64,000 bases of DNA from Psychromonas marina (lineage in GTDB: Bacteria; Pseudomonadota; Gammaproteobacteria; Enterobacterales; Psychromonadaceae). The stretch spans positions 124,001 to 188,000 of the forward strand of contig NZ_BSPQ01000004.1 of assembly GCF_030161115.1 (NCBI RefSeq), read 5' to 3'. The stretch's first letter is position 1. Each line of letters starts with the position of its first letter. The notes below the pieces were generated by a model that was not told the DNA's origin, searched no databases, and saw nothing but the letters and a program-made list of their open reading frames with translations. The position numbers were made by a program, and so were the translations under genes. Shown here piece by piece: positions 9,049-17,713 of this stretch.

Positions 9049-9459
9049 CTATAGCTTTAAGAGAACTTTAATTTCTGCTGTGACAGAGGCCTCATCAATA
9101 TAACCAATTGCATTTGTACTGCTTGAAACTGCTTTAATCATTGCAATATCATCAGCCACTTGTGTTGGTGCATCAGCTTTTCCGGTAAAAACTAAACGTG
9201 ACCAAGCAGATTGCAACTGCGATTCACTGCGACCGGTGGTTGCTGCGTGAAAGGCTAGACGCTCCGCATTACCGTCAGCAAGTTCAATAATCTTTGCTTT
9301 TTCACCGTTTGCTAATCGAGTTTTTTTACCCATAAACAGTTTTTTAACATCGCTTACACTCAGTGCATCGATCCCTGACGAGTGACCAATGACAACCATT
9401 GCTGCGGAAGCGTTAAAAGATAAAATTAGCGCTGATATTAATAAAGTAATTTTTTTCAT
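9049..9459 (-). CDS. Small periplasmic phosphate-binding-protein-like protein
   Basis: A 136-aa exported protein with a signal peptide ending NASA near residue 19. The mature part resembles half of a PstS-type substrate-binding fold (VVIGHSSGIDALSVSDVKKLFMGKK, then AFHAATTGRSESQLQSAWSRLVFTGK), the family often annotated as phosphate ABC transporter substrate-binding protein, but far shorter than true PstS. No transporter genes are nearby. It is the last gene of a minus-strand operon, 8 bp after a porin, whose first gene is a chemoreceptor. A sensory or ligand-presenting role is inferred from context. The ligand is unknown. Confidence 0.7.
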   Translation of the reverse strand: MKKITLLISALILSFNASAAMVVIGHSSGIDALSVSDVKKLFMGKKTRLANGEKAKIIELADGNAERLAFHAATTGRSESQLQSAWSRLVFTGKADAPTQVADDIAMIKAVSSSTNAIGYIDEASVTAEIKVLLKL

Positions 9460-9467
9460 GTTATCTC

Positions 9468-10562
9468 CTAAAATACAAAATCAACAGCGGCAGAATAGAC
9501 AAGAGAGTCTGCTTCAATAAAGTTACCTGCAGCTCCAATATTATTTACAAATCCACCACTTGTATCTTGATAATCGGCATAGGTTAAATCGACTTTAAAA
9601 GCCATGCTTTTGGCGAAGTCCCAACGAGTACCGATTGAATAAGCCATACGCTCAAAGTTGAACAGAGGTGCATAAGGAGAAAAATCCCTTTCATCATTGT
9701 CGGTGGTTTTAACCCAGTTAACCATTAAATACGGCATGACATTATCAAAGCGATATCCAAATAAGCCTGAAGCAGATAATGTGTCAGAGAATTCACCCTC
9801 TAGCGATGTATCTGCAAGTTCTACCATCGCTAACATGTCACCATTATCATATTGCATACCCAGTGAAATAAATTGACCTTTTTGGTTATCTAGCATGTTT
9901 TCTATATAAGCTACTTCATCTGGAGAGTTATAACTGGTTGTTGCGGTGACATAGGATCCTCTAAAGGTGAAATCACCTACATACCAGTGTGCGGTTAAAC
10001 CCCACATTTTATCTAAGGTTACTTTGCCAAACTGCGAATCTCGCTCATTCACTTCGCCGATGCCGACAATAGGTTGCAATACCAGAGAAGAATCATCAAA
10101 TTCTATTGGAATTAATAGATCCATACCCGTGTAGCTAGAAATAATTAAATTCTCGTAGAGTTCTTGCGAAGGGCGTAACATAGGGTATGCATAACCCACA
10201 TCTAAATAATCTGAATACATAAACATTGGAGTGCGTAATTTACCTAACCTAGCGGTCAGCAAACCAAAATCGTAACTTACGTATGCCATTTCTACAGAAA
10301 GATCATAGTCATAACGTGCGTTTGAGACTACTTGCGTTACAAATTTTGCTTTATCATTAATCTTCACATCTAATTGAATACCGGCAAGGGTATCTTGAGA
10401 AACATCCCAGCGCTCACTTGTGTAACCAGCGTAACCAACATCATTGTTTGATTTACCAACAGCTACTGAGCCAAAGCCACTAATTTTAATATCATCTAAA
10501 CTGGCGGCATGGGCACCACTAAATGTGAGGCAGATAGCTGCAGAAACTAACGTTTTTTTCAT
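9468..10562 (-). CDS. Outer-membrane porin-like beta-barrel protein
   Basis: A 364-aa protein with a signal peptide ending AHA (residue about 19), then alternating aromatic and polar strands and a C-terminal Phe (VDFVF), the normal BAM-dependent barrel ending. The segment KISGFGSVAVGK at the mature N-terminus is typical of gammaproteobacterial porin-like barrels. It lies between the chemoreceptor gene and the small binding protein, so it may admit the same ligand to the periplasm. The specific solute cannot be read from the sequence. Confidence 0.75.
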   Translation of the reverse strand: MKKTLVSAAICLTFSGAHAASLDDIKISGFGSVAVGKSNNDVGYAGYTSERWDVSQDTLAGIQLDVKINDKAKFVTQVVSNARYDYDLSVEMAYVSYDFGLLTARLGKLRTPMFMYSDYLDVGYAYPMLRPSQELYENLIISSYTGMDLLIPIEFDDSSLVLQPIVGIGEVNERDSQFGKVTLDKMWGLTAHWYVGDFTFRGSYVTATTSYNSPDEVAYIENMLDNQKGQFISLGMQYDNGDMLAMVELADTSLEGEFSDTLSASGLFGYRFDNVMPYLMVNWVKTTDNDERDFSPYAPLFNFERMAYSIGTRWDFAKSMAFKVDLTYADYQDTSGGFVNNIGAAGNFIEADSLVYSAAVDFVF

Positions 10563-10638
10563 TTTAAACTTCCTTTGTTGTTTTAATTGTTCTGAAATCC
10601 ATATCTGGTGTTTTACTAATTATTTATAAACAGATCTG

Positions 10639-12252
10639 TTACACCACTTTAAACTGATTCGTAAGTCGATAAAGATTGCCAGTGACGTGATCAATATCTT
10701 GAGCTGCACTATTCACTTCTTCAACGCTTTTAGCTGTACCTTCTGCCATTGCGTGTATTTCATTAACATTTGCATCAATATTACTCGATGTTTGCTCTTG
10801 CTCATCAGTGGCTGAAGCAATCATCTCATTACGTTCAGTGATCTCTTTGACATCAGCGGTAATACGCTGCAAGGATTGCTCTGCTAATAGAGATTCATCT
10901 ACACATGAAGAGGCTTTAGCAGCGCTATTAGCGATAATTGTTACCGCTTCTTTGGCACCTTCCTGCAGCTCAGCAAGTACCTTTTGAATCTCTTGTGTTG
11001 ATGTTTGTGTTCGAGCTGCAAGTGTGCGTACTTCATCGGCTACAACAGCAAAACCACGGCCTTGTTCACCTGCTCGTGCCGCTTCAATGGCTGCATTTAA
11101 TGCAAGTAGATTTGTTTGCTCAGCAATTGCATTGATTGAATCAAGGATCGAGCCTGCATTTTGAGTGCTTGAATCTAAATGGATAACAACTTCTGAGGCA
11201 GCGTTAACATCCTGCGTTAATTCTTTAACCGACGATATAGTGTTTTGAACTTGCTGTTCGCCAAGCAGGGCTTGCTCACTTGCGCTGCGTGCGGCTTGTG
11301 AGGCATCGTTGGCATTTTGAGCAATATTACGTGCCGCATCTGATAGTTGTGCTAGAGAGTGACTTACTTCCTCAACGGATTGGTACTGCTTTGCTGATAA
11401 TGAAGATGTTGTTTCGCTTGCTGTCACTAAGGTGCATGAAATGTCATTTAGTTGGGCGACATTAGTAATTGTCTCTGTGACATTTTTTTGTAATTTTTCT
11501 ACAAACAAATTAAAAGCATCAGACAAGCCTTTTAACTCATCATTTTTTTCATGGACTAGACGCGCTGTTAGATCACCCTCTCCTTGTGCTATGTCATGCA
11601 TCTTGTTGGTGATGGTATCTAGGTCTTTTCTTATACCAGAAAAGGCTAGCCACCCCATTACAGAAACTAAAATAAGGGCAATAATGCCAAATAGCTTCAT
11701 TGTATTATTGGCGCTAGCGTTACTTTGCGCTAATTGTATAACTGAGGCTTCAAAGTCTTGAGCACGAGCATCACGAAAATTACTTACATCTTTTTGTAAT
11801 TGGTCTAATAATTGATTACTTTCGGATGCTAAAATAGCGACGTCACTAAGATTAATATCTCCATCAATCATTCCTTGAGCAATGTTTCGTGCTTTATCAA
11901 AATAACGTTGAGTATCTTGGGATAAGATATCAATAGAGTGTCTTTGGCTTGGCAATAACAGTTTTTGTTTATTAAAAGCTGCTAACATCTGTTGAAGTGT
12001 TTCTGCATTAGTATCGATCATTTCATCGTCACCAATGGTTACCGCCAAATTAAAACGTTCTGAAAGTTGATCTAATTGCACTTGATTAAGTGAGGCGAGG
12101 TTCATTACGGGATAATAAACCTGATGGATATTTGCAACGCTTTTAGTACTTGCTGATAACGCATCGCTACCAACAAAGAAGATGCTACTAAAGCCAATAA
12201 AGCTAAATGCAGTTAGTGATATAATTTTTTGTTTAATAGAAAAAGACAGCAT
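10639..12252 (-). CDS. Methyl-accepting chemotaxis protein
   Basis: A transmembrane chemoreceptor of 537 aa. I choose the ATG at 12252, because GGAG lies 8 bases upstream and the membrane helix begins at once; a TTG at 12273 is in frame but has worse spacing. Order: TM1 about 9-30, a periplasmic four-helix-type sensor, TM2 about 188-208 ([18 protein letters not shown]), HAMP, then the signalling hairpin tip [20 protein letters not shown] and [15 protein letters not shown]. No C-terminal CheR tether is seen. It heads an operon with a porin and a small binding-protein-like gene, suggesting that the three handle one attractant. Confidence 0.9.
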   Translation of the reverse strand: MLSFSIKQKIISLTAFSFIGFSSIFFVGSDALSASTKSVANIHQVYYPVMNLASLNQVQLDQLSERFNLAVTIGDDEMIDTNAETLQQMLAAFNKQKLLLPSQRHSIDILSQDTQRYFDKARNIAQGMIDGDINLSDVAILASESNQLLDQLQKDVSNFRDARAQDFEASVIQLAQSNASANNTMKLFGIIALILVSVMGWLAFSGIRKDLDTITNKMHDIAQGEGDLTARLVHEKNDELKGLSDAFNLFVEKLQKNVTETITNVAQLNDISCTLVTASETTSSLSAKQYQSVEEVSHSLAQLSDAARNIAQNANDASQAARSASEQALLGEQQVQNTISSVKELTQDVNAASEVVIHLDSSTQNAGSILDSINAIAEQTNLLALNAAIEAARAGEQGRGFAVVADEVRTLAARTQTSTQEIQKVLAELQEGAKEAVTIIANSAAKASSCVDESLLAEQSLQRITADVKEITERNEMIASATDEQEQTSSNIDANVNEIHAMAEGTAKSVEEVNSAAQDIDHVTGNLYRLTNQFKVV

Positions 12253-12292
12253 ATAAACTCCATTTATGTACAACCCTTATTAACCATTTAGG

Positions 12293-12327
12293 GCACGCTT
12301 CGTGCTGATACCTATACACATAGGTAT
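12293..12327. promoter_or_regulatory. Tandem inverted repeats upstream of the chemoreceptor operon
   Basis: GCACG-CTT-CGTGC at 12293-12305 is followed at 12308-12327 by a perfect 8-bp inverted repeat ATACCTAT-ACAC-ATAGGTAT. They lie 41-75 bp ahead of the chosen ATG. They could be an operator or 5' UTR hairpins. No matching regulator is adjacent. Confidence 0.45.
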
Positions 12328-12580
12328 GTACAAACTATTTATTATTAAAAGCAATTAACCTGAATGTAATGCAAGTTGAATTGAGAAATAAATTATTTAA
12401 GTAATAGTATAATTAGCATGGCGCGGCATATTAATAAAAATACTGATTACTTCTTAAGGTACAGATGTTTTGGGGCAGCAATGATAGAAGAATATTCATA
12501 ATATAAAAAGGTAAAACATTAATAATAAAATGGTTTTTTTGTGTACTTGACTTTTATGTGTGTTTTTAGTGGCTGGTTTC

Positions 12581-12632
12581 GTGCGGCTTAGCTTGTGAGC
12601 TGCAGAGGGAGTGGCCCTCTCATTTGACGCAC
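12581..12632. other. Possible structured RNA element with a three-way fold
   Basis: GTGCG at 12581-12585 can pair with CGCAC at 12628-12632, enclosing two hairpins: AGCT-TGTG-AGCT flanked by GC pairs (12586-12603) and AGAGGG-AGTGG-CCCTCT (12604-12620). The patch is richer in GC than its surroundings. I found no clear promoter or T-tract, so both strand and transcription are unknown. Confidence 0.25.
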
Positions 12633-12783
12633 AGTGTATTGTGTTTGATTTTTAAATGACCTTGTGTTGTTTTAGGTTGCTTGAGATAAGCCTTAAACCT
12701 TAATTCACAGTGGAAAAAAAGAGGTTTCAGTTCACGTTTTTTGCCCACGTATTTTTAATTAGTGGGCGATAATAAGGAGTCAG

Positions 12784-14157
12784 TTAGTCATACATTAGCT
12801 TTTCAGCTTTTGCTAAATCAAATTCTAATAGTGATTTTCGGGCTAATTGCCTAAAAGGAATTGCCTTTACTATTTCTTCAAAGGGTTGTATCGCAAACGC
12901 CCAGAAAACAGAACCATCGAAACCGATAATGATGATCGCGCATAATGGGATTGAGATAACCCATTGTCCGATAAAATTGATTTTAAACACAGCTGTGGTT
13001 TTACCAAGGGCGCGTAATATATTGCCATGCACGGTATTGTAACCGCGCACTATTGGTAAAAAGATATAGAGCGGTGCAATTACGGCTAAGGCTTGGTAAG
13101 TAGACTCGTTTAAGTCGGGGTAGATATCCGCGATAAAGAGGCTTATTGCAGCAAAAAGAAAGGCACATAATATGGAAATAACCACTGCGATATTGATACT
13201 CGCATCAACATCTCTGGTTAGATTCTCCATTTTTTTAGAGCCGATTGCTTGGCTAATAGTAATCGCTGATGAGTGCGACCACGCTGCAACAAACTGCATT
13301 CCTGCTCGAATCCATGGCATAACTAATGTAATAGCTACATAAGCATTAATATCTAACTGAGAGTAGAGTAGTTGGTAGACCGCGATGCCAATAGATAAGA
13401 TAGTAACGTTAGCCGCTATCGGAAAAATTTCAATGAAATGATTACGAATATTATTGATCATTGAGCTGTTTTTAGCCGGTGCTGACATGTGAATTTCTTT
13501 GCTAAAATGCATGTATAAAGCGAGGTAAAATAGACGCACAGTAATCGCAATGATACTGCCTAAAGCTGCACCTTGAACGCCGATACCGTCAAAAGAGAGT
13601 ACCCCTATTGTGTCGAAGCCATGAATCAATAAATAAGAGAGTAGGGCATTAACTGGTAATTCAATGAGGTAACCTTTAAAAGGTACTTTTGTGCGACCTA
13701 GGCCGTTGAATAGGGCAATCATGACTTGAGTGATTGCGGTAAATAATACGATATATTTTGAGATAGTTAAGTAATCAACAACCTCTTGGTGCAATGCGCT
13801 ATTATCGGTTAATAGCTCAATTAGCGGGCGATCAAAAAAGGTTAATAACATCCAGAATAGTGCAGCGACGGCACAATTAATCAACATCCCAGAGAAAAAT
13901 GCTTTTGATAATGCCTCTCTATTGCCTGAACCGACTGCTCGACTCAATACCAATTGGGTACCGTTAGCGAGTGCCATCTGAATACCCAGGATCGAAGCGA
14001 TAATGGTGGTGGCGATCCCCATCGCCGCTAAAGGAATTTCACCCAGCGGTGATACCAATAAAGTATCGATCATCAACATTGACTGCATCAACAGTCCATT
14101 TAATGCTAATGGCCAAGCAAGGGAGATATTCTTTTTAACGTAGGATTGGGAAAGCAC
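12784..14157 (-). CDS. MATE-family multidrug efflux transporter
   Basis: An inner-membrane cation antiporter of 457 aa with about twelve hydrophobic segments. The N-terminal SLAWPLALNGLLMQSMLMIDTLLVSPLGEIPLAAMGIA pattern and the mirrored second half (IRAGMQFVAAWSHSSAITISQAIGSKKMENLTRD) are typical of the two-lobed MATE/NorM-DinF group. Usual MATE members export cationic drugs or metabolites using Na+ or H+, but the substrate here cannot be told. It is transcribed alone, with more than 500 bases of non-coding DNA after it. Confidence 0.88.
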   Translation of the reverse strand: MLSQSYVKKNISLAWPLALNGLLMQSMLMIDTLLVSPLGEIPLAAMGIATTIIASILGIQMALANGTQLVLSRAVGSGNREALSKAFFSGMLINCAVAALFWMLLTFFDRPLIELLTDNSALHQEVVDYLTISKYIVLFTAITQVMIALFNGLGRTKVPFKGYLIELPVNALLSYLLIHGFDTIGVLSFDGIGVQGAALGSIIAITVRLFYLALYMHFSKEIHMSAPAKNSSMINNIRNHFIEIFPIAANVTILSIGIAVYQLLYSQLDINAYVAITLVMPWIRAGMQFVAAWSHSSAITISQAIGSKKMENLTRDVDASINIAVVISILCAFLFAAISLFIADIYPDLNESTYQALAVIAPLYIFLPIVRGYNTVHGNILRALGKTTAVFKINFIGQWVISIPLCAIIIIGFDGSVFWAFAIQPFEEIVKAIPFRQLARKSLLEFDLAKAEKLMYD

Positions 14158-14275
14158 AGATAAACCTTAATGTAACAATAAAATAGGGAAATCTAATTAT
14201 AATATTATTAAACCAATGAGGCTTGATTTATGATCAACTCTTTTGCAGATCACCAACGAAAATCGTTGCTTCTAT

Positions 14276-14560
14276 CTATTGTGATGTAAAAAAGACCTGT
14301 TTCCGCACATTGTTTAACTCAATGTTAGCAGCGCGTAATTTCTGTTGGATGAGGTTGAGTAAAATCCCTTGCTGTTCTGCATTTTCTGCGCTGTAAAGGT
14401 CTTCAAAGGTGCAAGTAATCACTAAGGATTCAGGAAAACGGGCGTAATTCACCTTATGGCTGACCCATTTGTAACCCTGAATCTCTTGTAATGCAACTTC
14501 ACAAATCTGAGTTAATAAATTACGCAGTTGGTTGTCAATTTTCTTATCGGTTTTACGCAT
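14276..14560 (-). CDS. Conserved small protein of unknown function
   Basis: A 94-aa, charged, soluble protein with no signal peptide or membrane segment, starting MRKTDKKIDNQLRNLLTQIC. I recognise it only as a type of small protein conserved in marine gammaproteobacteria and sometimes labelled Fis-like, a label the sequence does not clearly support because no helix-turn-helix is visible. It stands alone between the MATE pump and the flavin reductase. A predicted alpha/beta pattern (VSHKVNYARFPESLVITCTF) suggests a small folded domain. Confidence 0.6.
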   Translation of the reverse strand: MRKTDKKIDNQLRNLLTQICEVALQEIQGYKWVSHKVNYARFPESLVITCTFEDLYSAENAEQQGILLNLIQQKLRAANIELNNVRKQVFFTSQ

Positions 14561-14690
14561 GTTGAAAGCTATCCTTTATGTCGTGAGTAAGCATTTTTAT
14601 TTTATGGGATAAGTGGTTAGCGACCAAGGTGTGAATAAATACTATTTTTAATTGATAAATGGTGAGCTAAGACCAGTCTATATTAACGAA

Positions 14691-14706
14691 CTTTGTTATA
14701 ACAAAG
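14691..14706. promoter_or_regulatory. 16-bp perfect palindrome upstream of the flavin reductase
   Basis: CTTTGTTATAACAAAG, 33 bp before the flavin-reductase start codon, is a perfect palindrome in the expected promoter/operator position. The binding regulator is unknown. Confidence 0.5.
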
Positions 14707-14738
14707 GTATCGATTATCAATCATAAGGGCTAATTTTA

Positions 14739-15353
14739 ATGCAGCTAGATTTTTCCGAGTTCTCATCCAGTGAGCGCTATCATTTAATGACGCAAACCAT
14801 TATACCAAGACCTATCGCATGGGCGCTAACTGATTCTGAAAATGGCAGTTATAATTTAGCACCCTTTTCATATTTCACTGCGGTTTCCAGTGAACCCGCT
14901 TTATTGATGTTATCAGTCGGTAAAAAAAGCAATGGTGAGAATAAAGATACCTTAACGAATATCCTCAGTAATAAAAAAATGGTGATTCATATTGCCTCTG
15001 TGGATCATGCTGAACTGGTGACACAAACAGCTAAAACCTTAGCGCACGGTGAATCAGAATTAGCAGATACAGGATTAACAACGACTGCTTTTGAGCAATT
15101 TTCGTTGCCACGATTAAGCAACTGTGAATTGGCTTTTGGGTGTGAATTATATGAGACAAAGCAGCTCGGGGATGCGCAGCAAACGTTAATTTTTGTCGAA
15201 GTGAAACAGTTATATATTAATGATCGTGTTGTATCTAAGGATATGCAGAATAGGTTGACGATTGATGCCACAAAGGTTGCCCCACTGGCACGACTAGGCG
15301 GAGGTGAATACGCGTCTATTACTAAGCCATTTACGTTACAGAGACCCGCTTAA
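14739..15353 (+). CDS. Flavin reductase-like (FMN-binding split barrel) domain protein
   Basis: A 204-aa cytoplasmic protein of the flavin-reductase-like family (DIM6/NTAB type). The N-terminal TIIPRPIAWALT, the NLAPFSYFTAVSSEPALLMLSVGKK stretch and the NILSNKKMVIHIAS region are the flavin-binding core. Family members bind FMN and reduce flavin or act on small aromatic or sulfur substrates; the true substrate is unknown. It ends 8 bp from the stop of the convergent GntR gene with no terminator between them, so their transcripts probably overlap. A palindrome precedes it. Confidence 0.8.
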   Translation: MQLDFSEFSSSERYHLMTQTIIPRPIAWALTDSENGSYNLAPFSYFTAVSSEPALLMLSVGKKSNGENKDTLTNILSNKKMVIHIASVDHAELVTQTAKTLAHGESELADTGLTTTAFEQFSLPRLSNCELAFGCELYETKQLGDAQQTLIFVEVKQLYINDRVVSKDMQNRLTIDATKVAPLARLGGGEYASITKPFTLQRPA

Positions 15354-15361
15354 GTGTACTA

Positions 15362-16069
15362 TTAATTAGGTAAACTATGTTTTTCAGCCATCAATAAAAA
15401 GCGTGACGCTTCACGTGCTTGATCGGCGTTACCGGCCATGATGGCTGCATAAATTGCACGATGCTCATCGATACATGCGCCGCCATCTTTTGATGAGTGG
15501 TGGATAAAACTTCTAAAAATAGTGGCGAGCACATTACCAAAAGGCAGATAGAAATCATTGCCTGTGGATAAAAAAATCAAGCGGTGGAAATACATATCGA
15601 CTTCAATCCAGCGCTCTTGATTGAATTTTTTTGCAATGGTTTCCATTTTTTGGAAAGTACCAGAAAGCTCGATACGCTGTTGTGCAGAAGCATTCATTGC
15701 GGCTAATGCGCAGGCTTCCGGTTCAATTGCTTTGCGTAAACCAAGAAATTGCTGGTTAAAAGTATTTGAATTTTCAAGACCATCCATCCATTCAAGTAAC
15801 TGTGGATCGAAAAAATTCCAATTTTCTTTATCCATTACCGTGGTACCGACTTTGGATTTAGACAGTAATAAACCTTTCGAGATGAGTAATTTTAATGCTT
15901 CTCGCAATGCGGTACGACTAACTGAAAACTGTTCACATAAAGCCTGCTCATTGGGGATTTTAGACCCTTGAACTAGATCTCCAGATAAAATACCTCGTGC
16001 GATTTTTCGAGCCACCTGCACATGTAATTTACTCATTGAGCTCGAGACGTTATTGAACATTGAAGACAT
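15362..16069 (-). CDS. GntR-family regulator (FadR subfamily) beside the tct operon
   Basis: A 235-aa repressor-type protein. The N-terminal winged helix has IPNEQALCEQFSVSRTALREALKLLISKGLL followed by the wing KVGTTVM and the linker WNFFDPQLLEWMDG, a pattern seen in sugar-acid regulators of the DgoR kind. The C-terminal FCD domain includes YFHRLIFLSTGND and an EHRAIYAAIMAG histidine. It is encoded directly downstream of tctA on the same strand, after a 33-bp palindrome that suits a FadR-type operator. Likely controls the tct transporter and itself. The effector is unknown. Confidence 0.85.
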   Translation of the reverse strand: MSSMFNNVSSSMSKLHVQVARKIARGILSGDLVQGSKIPNEQALCEQFSVSRTALREALKLLISKGLLLSKSKVGTTVMDKENWNFFDPQLLEWMDGLENSNTFNQQFLGLRKAIEPEACALAAMNASAQQRIELSGTFQKMETIAKKFNQERWIEVDMYFHRLIFLSTGNDFYLPFGNVLATIFRSFIHHSSKDGGACIDEHRAIYAAIMAGNADQAREASRFLLMAEKHSLPN

Positions 16070-16113
16070 GAAATCCCTTATATGTAATATAGTTCAGTCG
16101 TAAATTAGACTGT

Positions 16114-16138
16114 TAGCAATGAGTATTAATCATTGCTA
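16114..16138. promoter_or_regulatory. Inverted repeat upstream of the GntR gene
   Basis: TAGCAATGA at 16114-16122 and TCATTGCTA at 16130-16138 are a perfect 9-bp repeat with a 7-base spacer, about 45 bp before the GntR start. It may be an operator or a 5' UTR hairpin. Confidence 0.4.
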
Positions 16139-16148
16139 TTTTCTTATT

Positions 16149-16181
16149 CCCAAGTGTTATTGTACTACAATAACACTTGGG
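16149..16181. promoter_or_regulatory. 33-bp perfect palindrome containing a FadR-type operator core
   Basis: Half-sites CCCAAGTGTTATTGTA and its exact complement flank a single central C at 16165. The core TTGTACTACAA fits the FadR-subfamily operator TNGTNNNACNA. It lies 42 bp after the tctA stop and 80 bp before the GntR start, so it may serve both as an operator and as a transcript-end hairpin. No T-tract follows on the minus strand. Confidence 0.6.
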
Positions 16182-16222
16182 GTGAATTTAAATACAACTA
16201 AATATTAACGTTTAGTGAATTT

Positions 16223-17701
16223 TTATGCGCTACGTTGTCTCTTTTTGAGCTTCATCGTTGAATAAACAGAAAATACAGCGAATAAAATAAAAGCTAATGC
16301 GATTGGGCGGTCGTATAAAAATGACCAACTTCCTTCATACATAATCAGCGACTTTCTTAAGTTCGTTTCTGCCATTGGACCTAATATAATGGCCAGTAAT
16401 ATAGGTGAAGATGGGATCTCTAATTTATTTAATATAAAACCTAGTAAACCAAATGTAATCGCAATACCTACATCAAACATTGAATTATTGATCGCGTATG
16501 CACCAATGATTGATAGGAAGATGATAATTGGAATCATGATTATTTTTGGGACTTCAATGATTCGACAGAAGAAACGAATACCCAAAAAGCCAATCAATAA
16601 CATCACAATATTAGCGACGATCATCGAACTAAAAATGCCATAAACAATTTCAGGGTTTTGTGTGAATAATAACGGGCCCGGTGTTAAACCTTGAACAATA
16701 AGCGCGCCTAATAAAACGGCAGAAACAGCATCACCCGGTACACCGAGTGTTAATAAAGGAACTAATGAACCACCTGTTACACCATTATTACCTGACTCAG
16801 CAGCAGCTAAACCATGCATTGAACCATTACCGAACTCTTCAGGTTTTTTAGCCACACGTTTTGCTTCGTTATAACAAGCAAATGCAGATATATCAGCACC
16901 TGCGCCAGGTACAGAGCCAATTGAAGTGCCAATTAAGCCGCTTTTAATACAGGTTGGTAGGATTTTCTTGAAGTCAGGAAAGCTCAGCACTTTGTAATCA
17001 AATTTTGGTGCTACATCTTGTTTGTTATTAGATAATTTCTCTAATTGATTTAAGCCTTCTGAAATCGCGAATAAACCGATTAATACTGGAATGATATTAA
17101 TGCCACTGTATAAGTCCATTATACCAAAGGTAAATCTCGGGACACTACTGATCGGGTCTAACCCAACCATTGAAACAAGCAAACCGATGGTGCCTGCTAA
17201 TAATCCTTTCAGGAGGCTTTTAGCGGACACGCTGGCAATAATGGTTAGTCCAAAGAGGGCAAGCGCAAAGTATTCTGGGGCATTAAAGCGTAAGGCAAAA
17301 TCAGCCAAGATTGGTGCGATTGCAATCAGTACAATCGTGCTAATTAACCCACCAATAAATGAAGCAACAGCCGCAATACTAAGGGCTTTTGCTGCCAATC
17401 CTTTAATCGCCATGGTATGACCATCAAGCACTGTGGCTGCTGATGCGGGCGTACCGGGCGTTTTCAGTAATATGGCCGCGATTGAGCCACCGTAAATACC
17501 ACCAATGTAAACACCGATCAGCATTACTAGTGCTGGTGTAGGTTGCATGCCAAAGGTGAAAGGCAATAAAATCGCAACCCCCATTGTCGCTGTTAAACCA
17601 GGCAGTGCACCTAGGATAACGCCACCAAGGACACCAAAAACTAATACCGGAAAAACCGCCAGACTAAATGCTGACATAAAACCATTGAGTAAATGTTCCA
17701 T
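16223..17701 (-). CDS. tctA: Tripartite tricarboxylate transporter, large permease subunit TctA
   Basis: The 492-aa inner-membrane permease of a TTT (TctCBA) system that takes up citrate-like or other carboxylates with a periplasmic binding protein. The N-terminal GALPGLTATMGVAILLPFTFG and the GIYGGSIAAILLKTPGTPASAAT motif are signatures of the TctA family, as is the internal repeat SVPGAGADISAFACYNEAKR and GVPGDAVSAVLLGAL. It starts 12 bp after tctB. The substrate is not predictable; sugar acids are possible given the GntR neighbour. Confidence 0.93.
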   Translation of the reverse strand: MEHLLNGFMSAFSLAVFPVLVFGVLGGVILGALPGLTATMGVAILLPFTFGMQPTPALVMLIGVYIGGIYGGSIAAILLKTPGTPASAATVLDGHTMAIKGLAAKALSIAAVASFIGGLISTIVLIAIAPILADFALRFNAPEYFALALFGLTIIASVSAKSLLKGLLAGTIGLLVSMVGLDPISSVPRFTFGIMDLYSGINIIPVLIGLFAISEGLNQLEKLSNNKQDVAPKFDYKVLSFPDFKKILPTCIKSGLIGTSIGSVPGAGADISAFACYNEAKRVAKKPEEFGNGSMHGLAAAESGNNGVTGGSLVPLLTLGVPGDAVSAVLLGALIVQGLTPGPLLFTQNPEIVYGIFSSMIVANIVMLLIGFLGIRFFCRIIEVPKIIMIPIIIFLSIIGAYAINNSMFDVGIAITFGLLGFILNKLEIPSSPILLAIILGPMAETNLRKSLIMYEGSWSFLYDRPIALAFILFAVFSVYSTMKLKKRQRSA

Positions 17702-17713
17702 AGTAATAACCGT

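Larger units (their letters stand above)
12253..12783. other. Long intergenic region between the chemoreceptor and the MATE pump
   Basis: About 530 bases without a coding sequence. The right-hand 5' flank of the chemoreceptor has two hairpins (12293-12327). A GC-richer patch at 12581-12632 can fold as a multi-branched structure. A hairpin GCCCAC / GTGGGC lies around 12743-12768 but is followed on the minus strand by A residues, so it is not a standard terminator for that strand. Confidence 0.5.

Noticed and set aside
12743-12768. GCCCAC/GTGGGC hairpin as the MATE gene terminator
   Set aside because: On the minus strand it is followed by A residues rather than T.
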